Assembly: GCA_036401895.1 (NCBI GenBank)
Contig: DASWTW010000143.1
Coordinates: forward strand, 1 to 6,347
Reading direction: 5' to 3'
DNA: 6,347 nt
Origin: LB3-1 sp036401895
GTDB taxonomy: Bacteria; Chloroflexota; Chloroflexia; Chloroflexales; Kallotenuaceae
Positions within the stretch are counted from its first letter, which is position 1; every line of letters starts with the position of its first letter. Below, one piece after another: positions 1-5,852 of the stretch. Both the position numbers and the translations under genes were made by a program. The notes beneath the pieces were generated by a model that was given only the letters and a program-made list of their open reading frames with translations, was not told the DNA's origin and did no database searches.

Positions 1-154
1 TCTTGATCCGCGTGCTGCCTGCGTACGCTTCCAACACCCAGTGCGCGCTCGTGTCGCTCGCCGCCGGCGTGCCGTAGCGCACCTGATTCGATGCCTGGTA
101 CAGATACGTGTTTTGCCACTTGTTCTTAATCCGCACATAGCTCGGCGTCTGAGC
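1..154. repeat. Direct repeat copy A (trefoil coding tract)
   Basis: This stretch matches 3549-3702 in the same orientation at a constant offset of 3548, with 152 of 154 bases identical. The two differences, at 128 and 137, are both third-codon-position changes (Ile ATT/ATC and Tyr TAT/TAC). Similarity drops sharply beyond 154, at the signal-peptide cleavage region. The left limit is unknown because the repeat continues to the window edge. Confidence 0.97.
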
Positions 155-262
155 GGTCGCGGGAGCTGGCACCAGCCCAGGCAGGGCGGTAGCTAAGATC
201 GTCAGTGCCAGTAGCAACACTGGCATAAGCTTCCATGCGGAGCGCGGCGTTGTCGCTATCAT
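1..262 (-). CDS. Secreted protein with N-terminal beta-trefoil domain (5' part only, runs off left edge); paralogue of the adjacent glucanase
   Basis: The frame is open from an ATG at 262-260 to the window edge, giving 87 codons. A GGAG Shine-Dalgarno sequence at 271-268 lies five bases before the ATG and decides the start. Residues 1 to about 37 form a signal peptide: a short charged start (MIATTPRSAWK), a hydrophobic core (LMPVLLLALTILATAL) and a small-residue cleavage region ending PAPATA. The mature part begins QTPSYVRIKNKWQNTYLY and is identical in protein to the start of the trefoil in the gene at 397-3813. The protein is therefore exported, and its first domain is a RICIN/CBM13-like trefoil that probably binds carbohydrate. 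The catalytic or other downstream part lies outside the window, so no enzyme activity can be assigned. By analogy it could be a second glucan-active hydrolase. The gene lies 134 bases after the stop of the glucanase and reads in the same direction. Confidence 0.85.
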   Translation of the reverse strand, partial: MIATTPRSAWKLMPVLLLALTILATALPGLVPAPATAQTPSYVRIKNKWQNTYLYQASNQVRYGTPAASDTSAHWVLEAYAGSTRIK

Positions 263-356
263 CACCACTCCATATTGAATATTGGTTGGTAGGGGGCTCG
301 GCGATGTGTCGAAAATGGCCTGATGGTGGCCGTGCTGGACGCTGTGGGTAAACGTA

Positions 357-380
357 AAGGGGCGCTGGATTGCGCCCCTT
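357..380 (-). terminator. Terminator-like hairpin after the glucanase gene
   Basis: Perfect nine-base inverted repeat: AAGGGGCGC at 357-365 and GCGCCCCTT at 372-380, with a six-base loop. It starts 17 bases past the TAA stop (399-397) of the leftward glucanase. In the leftward transcript the stem is followed by TTTACGTTT, a broken rather than solid U-run. It looks like an intrinsic terminator of moderate strength, so some read-through into the gene starting at 262 is possible. Confidence 0.6.
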
Positions 381-396
381 ATGTCCGTACAAGCGA

Positions 397-3300
397 TTAC
401 CAGTTGTTTCCGCTGATCCTGTTGATCGTGAACTCGGGAGCGCGGCCCTCACCGTAGATCGGGGCGACACCTGCGTTGTTGACCTTGACGTTGGTGAACG
501 ACACAGCGCCAACCGGCGGCGTATCGCTGCTGCCTTCCGCCCGGATCACCAGCTTGATGCCGTAGCGCGGCGCGTTGTTGATGTTGATGTTCTCCAGCCG
601 CACGTTCTGCATGGCCGGCTTCTCGGGATACTTGGTCTGGAACATCACGCCGAAGTAGACCGGGTTGTTGATGTCGACGTTCTTGACCACGATGTTGCGG
701 AACGGCCGGTCACCGGCGAAGAACCAGATCGCGGCAAAGTTCTGGTAGTCGTTGATCTTGTCGTCGCCGCCGACGCTGGTCCAGAAGTCGCCGCCGGTGC
801 GCTCAAGTGTCACGCCGTCGAAGACATTATCCTGATCGCCGAAGCCGAGCGTGTTATAGCCGAAGCTCAAGCTGCTGATGGTGATGCCTGGATAGGTCAG
901 CGTATCGGCGCCGTACAGGTTTTGATACAGGTTGCCCGAGCCGCCGTACACCGCGAACGCCGCCGCGCGCCGCACAAGGATCGCGGTCAGGTTGGTGTAG
1001 CGATTTCCGACGTTGTACGAGCCGCCCGCGTCGATCGCGCTGAACAGGGCGAACGCGTCGTCACCTGCGCCACGGCTCTCGGAGTTCGTGATCAGGTTGT
1101 TGGACGAGCCGTTGGTCATATTGATGCCGTCGGCAAAGGTGTTGCGGATACGCAGGTTCCTGAACGTGTTGTTCGAGGAGTTGACGCCCCAGTAGAGGCA
1201 GACGAAGTGCTCGGCCCAGATGTTCTCGACCGTCACGTTCTGCATGCCGTTGCCGTCAATGAACTTGCCCGGACCGTCGACGCGGTAGCGGTAGTTGCCC
1301 CAGACCGAGAAGTTCTTGAGCACCGAGCCGTTAGCCTGGGAGCTGATGTTGAAGCCGACGTCGGTGTTGGTCTGGTCCTGCGGCGCGATCAGTCGCGTGT
1401 GCCACGGTCCCGCGCCGATGATCTGGGTCGCGCGGCCGTAGAGGAAGATCTTGCTGTTGATCGTCCAGTTGCCGGCGGGGATGAAAATACCGAGCTTGGT
1501 CGAGTCGGCGCGGAACTCTTGAAGCGCGGCGTCGATGTTCTTGGTCGACGAGACCTGGACGTAGCGCGTCGGATCGGGATTGCCGGCCGCGGGAGCAACG
1601 TTCTCGGTTTCCAGGAAGTCGACCGAGATCCACTGCACGTCGCCGGCATCCTTCTGGATGCGGATCTTGGTGCCGGCTGGATACACCTGGTCGAGCATCA
1701 TGTTGGCTTCTTCGTAGAGCCAGTAGGCAGTGCCGCCCGGCGTGTTGTTGTAGCCGAGCTGGCCCAGGTTCGTGGGCGTGGTGTAGACGTACGAGAACTT
1801 CGACGAGACCGGCATCTTGCCCTTGTTGACACCGCCGACGTAGACGGTAACCGTCGAGTCGATGCCTGCGCCGTCCGCCGAGTTGGGAATGCTGTTGCGC
1901 AGCACAAGCGCGTTGGCCGACGAGGTCAGTGTAAACTCAGTGTACTCGCCGGTCGCGTCGAGCATGACTGCCGAGCGGCCCGAGGCCTCACCGGCCAGAT
2001 CGGCCAGCCGGTAGTTCGGGGTCAGGCGCGTGCCGTTGGTGGCAACCGAGGCGGCCTCGGCTTCGATCTTGGTGTACGGCATGATCGCGCCACGGCCGAC
2101 GGCGACCTGCTGCGTGAACGAGTTATTGCTCTCGCTGGTCTCGGCGACGATGTTGGTGGCGTCGGCGGTGGCGGTCAGCGCGGTGGAGCCGTTGACTGCC
2201 GTCCAGGTTCCCACGGTAACGTTCACCGTCGCTCCGGCGGCGATCGCTGGCGTGCTGGCGTTGTTTAGAGTCGTCGTGCCGACCACCACGCGCGTCGTTG
2301 TGCCGGCGGCGACACCCGTCGTGCCACGGTTATTGACCGACACGATGAACGAGACCGCCGCGCCGGCTGCCGGGCTCTGCGGATTCATGCTCACGCCGAC
2401 AACCTGGAGATCGGGGCCGGGAGCCTGCGCCACGTTCAGCGATGTAGATGAGCTAAAGCTGTTGTTGTTGTCGTTCTGCTCGACGATCGTGTTGCCGGGA
2501 TCGACAACTGACGAGACGCTGTAGCTACCCTGCGTGCGCGTGCCGATATTGAGCGAGACGTTGGTCGAGGCGCCGGCGGCCAGTGCGCCCACGTTCGCGC
2601 TGCCGACCACCGAGCCGTTCAGGCTGAAGTTGACCGTCGTCGCGCCCGAGCCGGCTGAGCCGCCGTTGCGCACCGTCGCCTGAAGCGTGATCGCCTGGGA
2701 TTCGCTCGGCGCGCTCGGCGTCCAGCTCATGCCGGTGATCGTCAGGTCGGGGTTGGGCGCCATGGAGCCGAAGATCTGGAACTCGGCGGCTTGTCCGGCC
2801 GGCGCACCAGAGTTAGACGTAAAGACCAGGCGCACATCCGCCGCCGTGCCACTGACCGGGATCGTCACGCTGTTGCCGCTTGCCGGATTGAACGTGTACG
2901 TCGCGGCGGCCTTGAGCGTATTGAAGGTCGTGCCGCTCTGGTCGCGGCCTTGTACCGCAATCGTCTGCGTGCGTGTGGACCATGCCGCGTCGGGATTGAG
3001 CTTGACCACTACGCTGCTCAGGTTGGCGTTGGCGCCCAGACTCACCGTCAGCGTGTTGGGATAGCTCCCGCCCGCGCCTTCCCAGTACGTCGTCAGGCTG
3101 TTGTCGTTGGCGTTGGTCGCCACAAACGTATGCACCGTCGACGAGGCCGTGATCGGCTTGCCCAGCGCCAGATTCGAGCCCGGCTGCGGCGTCGGCTGCG
3201 GCGTGCTCGTCGGGCCGGGTGTCGCCGTTGGGCCGGGCGTGGGCGTCCGCGTCGGGGTTGCCGTAGGCGGAACGGGGGTGGCGGTGGGGTTGGTGCCGCT

Positions 3301-3813
3301 GACGGGCTCCAGCAGCCACTGCGGGCTGTCCCAACTCGTCGGGATGTCGCCCGTCTGCGCGTAGCCGCGCAGGTTCTCGATGTGCAGCACTTTCCAATTG
3401 TTCCACACGTTGCGGATGATCTTGTAGCCGCCGCCGCTCGGCGCGTCACTCACCGTCCAGCGCGCGCTTTCCCACGTGTCCTGGATCGCGATCGCCTCCA
3501 CGTAGTCGTACAGGTGCTCGATCGCCATGTAGTTGCCACTCGCCCGGTTCTTGATCCGCGTGCTGCCTGCGTACGCTTCCAACACCCAGTGCGCGCTCGT
3601 GTCGCTCGCCGCCGGCGTGCCGTAGCGCACCTGATTCGATGCCTGGTACAGATACGTGTTTTGCCACTTGTTCTTGATCCGCACGTAGCTCGGCGTCTGA
3701 GCAGCGGCCGGCCCTGCCACCAATCCGGCGGCGAGCTGAATCGCTACCAGCGAGAACATCACGACACACAGGACAAGGCTCGAAAAATACGGACGTTTCG
3801 AGATAGAAATCAT
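397..3813 (-). CDS. Secreted multidomain GH87-type alpha-1,3-glucanase (mutanase/mycodextranase), 1138 aa
   Basis: This is predicted to be an exported endo-hydrolase of alpha-1,3-glucan (mutan, nigeran, fungal wall glucan). Residues 1-38 are a signal peptide ending GPAAA. Residues 43-172 form a trefoil of three repeats with Trp 76, 119 and 166. Residues 174-212 are a Thr/Pro linker. Residues 214-350 are an F5/8-type C (discoidin, CBM32-like) domain starting LALGKPITAS. Residues about 355-462 and 467-573 are two CARDB domains, each ending in an acidic Asn-rich N-N-S-F motif. Residues 578-737 are a galactose-binding-like module starting with an EAE motif. Residues about 745-1138 are a right-handed beta-helix. 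D895 (in DGIN) and D918/D919 (in GDD) have the D-x22-DD spacing I recall for the GH87 catalytic aspartates. I chose the ATG at 3813 because AGGAGG lies six bases upstream and the signal peptide follows directly; the frame also extends 72 codons further upstream without signal-like character. GH28 and GH49 helices share a related acid triad, so substrate is inferred; export and architecture are firm. Confidence 0.87.
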   Translation of the reverse strand: MISISKRPYFSSLVLCVVMFSLVAIQLAAGLVAGPAAAQTPSYVRIKNKWQNTYLYQASNQVRYGTPAASDTSAHWVLEAYAGSTRIKNRASGNYMAIEHLYDYVEAIAIQDTWESARWTVSDAPSGGGYKIIRNVWNNWKVLHIENLRGYAQTGDIPTSWDSPQWLLEPVSGTNPTATPVPPTATPTRTPTPGPTATPGPTSTPQPTPQPGSNLALGKPITASSTVHTFVATNANDNSLTTYWEGAGGSYPNTLTVSLGANANLSSVVVKLNPDAAWSTRTQTIAVQGRDQSGTTFNTLKAAATYTFNPASGNSVTIPVSGTAADVRLVFTSNSGAPAGQAAEFQIFGSMAPNPDLTITGMSWTPSAPSESQAITLQATVRNGGSAGSGATTVNFSLNGSVVGSANVGALAAGASTNVSLNIGTRTQGSYSVSSVVDPGNTIVEQNDNNNSFSSSTSLNVAQAPGPDLQVVGVSMNPQSPAAGAAVSFIVSVNNRGTTGVAAGTTTRVVVGTTTLNNASTPAIAAGATVNVTVGTWTAVNGSTALTATADATNIVAETSESNNSFTQQVAVGRGAIMPYTKIEAEAASVATNGTRLTPNYRLADLAGEASGRSAVMLDATGEYTEFTLTSSANALVLRNSIPNSADGAGIDSTVTVYVGGVNKGKMPVSSKFSYVYTTPTNLGQLGYNNTPGGTAYWLYEEANMMLDQVYPAGTKIRIQKDAGDVQWISVDFLETENVAPAAGNPDPTRYVQVSSTKNIDAALQEFRADSTKLGIFIPAGNWTINSKIFLYGRATQIIGAGPWHTRLIAPQDQTNTDVGFNISSQANGSVLKNFSVWGNYRYRVDGPGKFIDGNGMQNVTVENIWAEHFVCLYWGVNSSNNTFRNLRIRNTFADGINMTNGSSNNLITNSESRGAGDDAFALFSAIDAGGSYNVGNRYTNLTAILVRRAAAFAVYGGSGNLYQNLYGADTLTYPGITISSLSFGYNTLGFGDQDNVFDGVTLERTGGDFWTSVGGDDKINDYQNFAAIWFFAGDRPFRNIVVKNVDINNPVYFGVMFQTKYPEKPAMQNVRLENININNAPRYGIKLVIRAEGSSDTPPVGAVSFTNVKVNNAGVAPIYGEGRAPEFTINRISGNNW
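3178..3294 (-). other. Thr/Pro-rich interdomain linker within the glucanase
   Basis: This encodes residues 174-212, a low-complexity run built from T-P, A-T-P and P-G-P units between the trefoil and the discoidin domain. Such linkers are frequent in secreted modular proteins of Chloroflexota and act as flexible, extended tethers. The DNA is correspondingly repetitive and GC-rich. Confidence 0.9.
3549..3702. repeat. Direct repeat copy B (trefoil coding tract)
   Basis: This is the partner of the copy at 1-154, with 152 of 154 bases identical. It encodes residues 38 to about 88 of the glucanase, that is, from the last signal-peptide residue into the second trefoil repeat. The right-hand border coincides with the signal-peptide cleavage region. 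Beyond it the two genes share only scattered residues such as GLV. Confidence 0.97.
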
Positions 3814-3817
3814 CGAA

Positions 3818-3826
3818 CTCCTCCTT
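3818..3826 (-). promoter_or_regulatory. Strong Shine-Dalgarno of the glucanase
   Basis: On the minus strand the sequence reads AAGGAGGAG, a near-perfect anti-16S match. AGGAGG (3825-3820) ends six bases before the ATG at 3813. It fixes the start of the glucanase and argues against using the in-frame upstream ATG at 4029. Confidence 0.9.
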
Positions 3827-3920
3827 GAATATGTCCACGAAACGCTGTGGATGAGATGGGCAGTTTTGCTCCAATGACTAGCAGCGATGCCGGCCGGTGA
3901 TCTGCTCCTTTCCAATGCTT

Positions 3921-3937
3921 GTCGATGCTTTATCGAC
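3921..3937. repeat. Small inverted repeat in the glucanase 5' region
   Basis: GTCGAT, five bases, then ATCGAC. It lies about 110 bases upstream of the glucanase start and could form a six-pair hairpin in the leader transcript or be a protein-binding site. Short arms make chance occurrence quite possible. Confidence 0.3.
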
Positions 3938-4058
3938 GGTAAAATGTAGTGATGAGTTACTTGAACAAGATTTCGGCAGCTGAAGCGTGACAGGGGAGCG
4001 CCCTCGCCTCTGCTTCCGCTATAGCTCACTTTTCCTGCTCTTATTAAGTGATCAGAAC

Positions 4059-4078
4059 TTTTTGAACCGGTTCAAAAA
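4059..4078. promoter_or_regulatory. Operator-like 20-base perfect palindrome (LacI-family style)
   Basis: TTTTTGAACCGGTTCAAAAA is a perfect palindrome with a central CG step, about 245 bases upstream of the glucanase ATG. Its 14-base core (4062-4075) fits TTGAANCGNTTCAA, as does the site at 4401-4414. LacI-family regulators of sugar and glycan genes typically bind palindromes of this shape. A weak leftward -10-like TAGATA (4087-4082) sits just upstream, which would place the site over a transcription start, though I see no good -35 for it. No LacI gene is in the window. Confidence 0.6.
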
Positions 4079-4129
4079 ACTTATCTAAAATTTGCTAAAA
4101 CTGATTCATTTGGAAAGGTTCGCGTATCG

Positions 4130-4166
4130 ATTAGATGTTAGACAAAATGTGATTGAAACGTTACTT
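4130..4166 (-). promoter_or_regulatory. Possible leftward promoter with partial operator match
   Basis: On the minus strand a TCTAAT hexamer (4135-4130) follows a weak TTTCAA (4158-4153) at a 17-base spacing. The same bases read on the plus strand as TTGAAACGTTACTT (4153-4166), which matches the left half and central CG of the TTGAANCGNTTCAA sites nearby but not the right half. The -10 is good and the -35 poor. This could be the proximal promoter of the glucanase. Confidence 0.35.
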
Positions 4167-4400
4167 ACCGCTTGGTTGAGAAGAGAACAGAAGAACTAGC
4201 GTAACGTTGTATGGCCCGACTACCAAAGGGGCGGAGAGGTTCAGGCTGCTAAGTCTGATCTCAGCAGGCATATGGTCGGAAGGTTGAGTATGCTCCTTGC
4301 AAGCTTCAGCCGACCACCGTCGTAGAATGGATCTTGGGGCTTCCTCCAGATGCCCTTTAGCGCTAGATTATGTAATTTTCGAGCTATCCAAAGCTTCATA

Positions 4401-4414
4401 TTGAAACGATTCAA
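4401..4414. promoter_or_regulatory. LacI-family-style operator over a leftward promoter start
   Basis: TTGAAACGATTCAA fits the TTGAANCGNTTCAA pattern of the site at 4062-4075, with palindromic arms around a central CG. It begins at the last base of the -10 element of the leftward promoter (4414-4442) and would cover its start point. That is the classic position for steric repression. Occurrence of two matching sites in one intergenic region supports it being real. Confidence 0.55.
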
Positions 4415-4442
4415 ACTTAGCATGTTATTTTAGATTTGTCAA
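4414..4442 (-). promoter_or_regulatory. Leftward sigma-70-type promoter
   Basis: On the minus strand a perfect -35 TTGACA (4442-4437) is followed by a 17-base spacer and TAAGTT (4419-4414), preceded by TGC as in an extended -10. The predicted start is near 4407. It reads toward the glucanase, which would have a leader of about 590 bases from here. It is the best-formed leftward promoter in the region, and an operator-like palindrome lies at its start point. Confidence 0.55.
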
Positions 4443-4637
4443 GACGCAGTTAAAAATTTGTTATGACTAAGAACACTCTATCACAGGATCGCCGCTTCTG
4501 ATGAGCAGCGCAACTACCGCTACATACTCGCCAATCGCACTATGTTCAAAGCGCCGCAAAGAGTAGAACCGCGCTTGGGTTAGCCAGACCCACCGAGCTT
4601 TTGGCACTGGCGCTGCGGATGGAGCTTAGCTTTGATT
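4443..4637. other. Intergenic stretch, possible decayed gene remnant
   Basis: I see no intact gene here. In the plus-strand frame running 4505-4690 the translated segment LGLARPTELLALALRMEL (4574-4627) resembles the last helix and tail of a LuxR-type helix-turn-helix regulator. It has no start codon with a ribosome site, and the sequence after it is Cys-rich and unlike a protein end. This may be a pseudogene tail or coincidence. Confidence 0.2.
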
Positions 4638-4654
4638 GTGACTGTAGATGTCAC
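4638..4654. promoter_or_regulatory. Inverted repeat GTGAC-N7-GTCAC upstream of the hydrolase promoter
   Basis: A five-base inverted repeat with seven-base spacing lies about 27 bases before the putative -10 of the hydrolase gene. It resembles CRP/FNR-type half sites, but the spacing is wrong for TGTGA-N6-TCACA. An activator or repressor site is possible; the short arms keep confidence low. Confidence 0.3.
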
Positions 4655-4655
4655 T

Positions 4656-4686
4656 TTGCATGTCTATTAACCAGGAGTGCTATACA
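4656..4686 (+). promoter_or_regulatory. Putative promoter of the alpha/beta hydrolase
   Basis: TATACA at 4681-4686 is directly preceded by TGC, making an extended -10. A TTGCAT -35-like hexamer (4656-4661) is 19 bases upstream, longer than ideal. Predicted start is near 4693, leaving a leader of about 60 bases before the ATG at 4755. Confidence 0.4.
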
Positions 4687-4754
4687 CACATGAGCTAGCT
4701 CGATCAATCGCGAACAGCCGTATTTGATAGCCGTTACGATCCAGGGAGATCAGC

Positions 4755-5561
4755 ATGGAAACATATGATGACGACCTCAGCCGGTTTGCCGCAGAGGGTG
4801 CGGCGCCATTGCCGGCACCGCAGGAACAGGGCTACGTCGAGCACCAGGGCGCACACATCTGGTACGCAGCGTATGGCTCCGGTCCGCCCGTGATTTTGCT
4901 GCACGGCGGCATGGGCCATAGTGGCAACTGGGGCTACCAGGTTCCGGCGCTGGTCCAGAGCGGCTATCGTGCGGTAGTGATCGATAGCCGGGGCCATGGC
5001 CGCAGCACACGCGACGAACGCCCCTTTAGCTATGAGCTGATGGCATCTGACGTGGCTGCGGTGATGGATCGGCTGCACCTTGAGCAGGCGGCGCTGGTGG
5101 GCTGGAGCGACGGCGCATGTACGGCTATGGTACTGGCCTCACGAGCGCCTGCACGATCCGCAGGTGTATTCTTCTTTGCCTGCAACATGGACCCCAGCGG
5201 AACCAAAGAAATAGAGTTCACTCCGATTCTTCAGCGCTGTATCAGCCGGCACATGCAGGACTACGCACAGCTCTCGTCCACGCCGGAACAATTCGACGAT
5301 CTTTCCGATGCGGTTGGCCTGATGCAGCGAACGCAGCCGAACTATTCGGCGCAGGATCTGGCGGAGATCAGTGTTCCAGTCGCGATCGTGCAGAGCGAGC
5401 ACGATGAGTTTATCAAGCGCGAACACGCCGAATATCTTGCGCGTAGCATCTCCGGCGCCGACTTTATTCTGCTCCAGGACGTGAGTCATTTCGCGCCACT
5501 CCAGCGGCCCGAGCAGTTCAACAGCGTCATGCTGGCATTTCTCCGCAACGTTCTTCCTTAA
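4755..5561 (+). CDS. Alpha/beta-hydrolase fold family protein, 268 aa
   Basis: This is a cytoplasmic serine hydrolase of the alpha/beta-hydrolase-1 family; the substrate cannot be read from sequence. There is no signal peptide or membrane segment. The oxyanion-hole motif HGGMG is at residues 50-54, followed by DSRGHGRS at 77-84. The nucleophile elbow GWSDG gives Ser118, the acid is probably Asp217 in EHDEF, and the base is His245 in VSHFAP, so the triad is intact. Length is usual for the family. The start is set by AGGGAG (4743-4748), six bases before the ATG. Family relatives include esterases, lactonases, C-C hydrolases and haloperoxidase-like proteins. It has its own putative promoter and ends at TAA, with a strong hairpin 22 bases later, so it is probably monocistronic. 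It points away from the glucanase and shares the 941-base region with it. Confidence 0.93.
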   Translation: METYDDDLSRFAAEGAAPLPAPQEQGYVEHQGAHIWYAAYGSGPPVILLHGGMGHSGNWGYQVPALVQSGYRAVVIDSRGHGRSTRDERPFSYELMASDVAAVMDRLHLEQAALVGWSDGACTAMVLASRAPARSAGVFFFACNMDPSGTKEIEFTPILQRCISRHMQDYAQLSSTPEQFDDLSDAVGLMQRTQPNYSAQDLAEISVPVAIVQSEHDEFIKREHAEYLARSISGADFILLQDVSHFAPLQRPEQFNSVMLAFLRNVLP

Positions 5562-5582
5562 AACATGACCTCTATCCACCAA

Positions 5583-5620
5583 ATCCAAAAGGTTGCCCGC
5601 ACACGGGCGATCTTTTGGAT
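5583..5620 (+). terminator. Rho-independent-like hairpin after the hydrolase
   Basis: ATCCAAAAG-GTT-GCCCG, loop CACA, then CGGGC-GAT-CTTTTGGAT. In plus-strand RNA the inner GUU/GAU pairs through G-U, U-A and U-G, giving a continuous 17-pair stem with a four-base loop. In minus-strand RNA the same positions would give A-C mismatches. That asymmetry and the position 22 bases after the hydrolase stop argue for rightward termination. The U-run is weak (TGTCTCCCTTT). Confidence 0.65.
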
Positions 5621-5823
5621 GTCTCCCTTTGCTGAGCTATGCACCGCAGGCAATACGAGCGCATAGCTATTCGAACCGCGCCTTGATCCTGTGCTACTCC
5701 TCCAGTATTCTCAAATGCGCGGCGCTCGTCGTGCCCTCGGCGATCAGCGCGCTATCTACTCCCGACCGGCAATTTCTATATGGGGTCAGCCAGAGCGCCG
5801 ACACCGTTACTGCTTAAGCCCCA
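5621..5823. other. Spacer without recognisable gene
   Basis: Short open frames cross this stretch on both strands, but none has a ribosome site, recognisable domain or clear start. An eight-base inverted repeat (AGCTATGC 5635-5642, GCATAGCT 5661-5668) is the only structure I see. It may be remnant coding DNA, since it is GC-richer than the promoter just after it. Confidence 0.5.
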
Positions 5824-5852
5824 TTGATAACTATCGTTAGTTACGTTATCAT
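5824..5852 (+). promoter_or_regulatory. Near-consensus promoter of the phosphotransferase gene
   Basis: TTGATA (5824-5829), 17 bases, TATCAT (5847-5852): each hexamer is one or two bases from consensus and spacing is optimal. The predicted start is near 5859, giving a leader of about 50 bases to the ATG at 5910. A ten-base palindrome TGATTAATCA (5859-5868) sits at the predicted start. Confidence 0.65.
5828..5843. promoter_or_regulatory. TetR-like operator palindrome inside the promoter spacer
   Basis: TAACTATCGTTAGTTA is a 16-base palindrome with a central CG and a single unmatched pair (5834/5837). It lies almost wholly between the -35 and -10, overlapping the last two bases of the -35. TetR-family repressors commonly bind such sites in this position and block polymerase. 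The regulator is not in the window. Confidence 0.5.

Noticed and set aside
370..2268. 632-codon open frame on the plus strand, antisense to the glucanase
   Set aside because: Its product is an Arg/Val/Asp-rich string with no recognisable domain. It overlaps the convincing GH87 reading frame on the other strand and is explained by GC-rich codon use there.
3178..3294. Repetitive DNA that might suggest a tandem repeat or CRISPR-like array
   Set aside because: The repetition is at codon level (Thr/Pro linker) with no constant repeat-spacer structure.
2791..3828. 345-codon plus-strand open frame over the trefoil, linker and discoidin region
   Set aside because: Its translation is dominated by Arg-rich low-complexity sequence and it is antisense to well-supported domains, so it is a shadow frame.
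3814..4029. In-frame 72-codon N-terminal extension of the glucanase starting at the ATG at 4029
   Set aside because: It would bury the signal peptide internally, has no ribosome site, and the ATG at 3813 has a near-perfect AGGAGG six bases upstream.
4734..5588. Several minus-strand frames opposite the alpha/beta hydrolase
   Set aside because: No domain or ribosome site is visible, and the plus-strand hydrolase with an intact Ser-Asp-His triad accounts for the region.
5635..5668. Eight-base inverted repeat AGCTATGC / GCATAGCT with an 18-base loop
   Set aside because: It is short and widely spaced, lacks any associated promoter or gene end, and is likely chance.
5593..5817. 74-codon plus-strand frame after the hydrolase
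   Set aside because: It begins inside the terminator hairpin, lacks a ribosome site and has no recognisable family.
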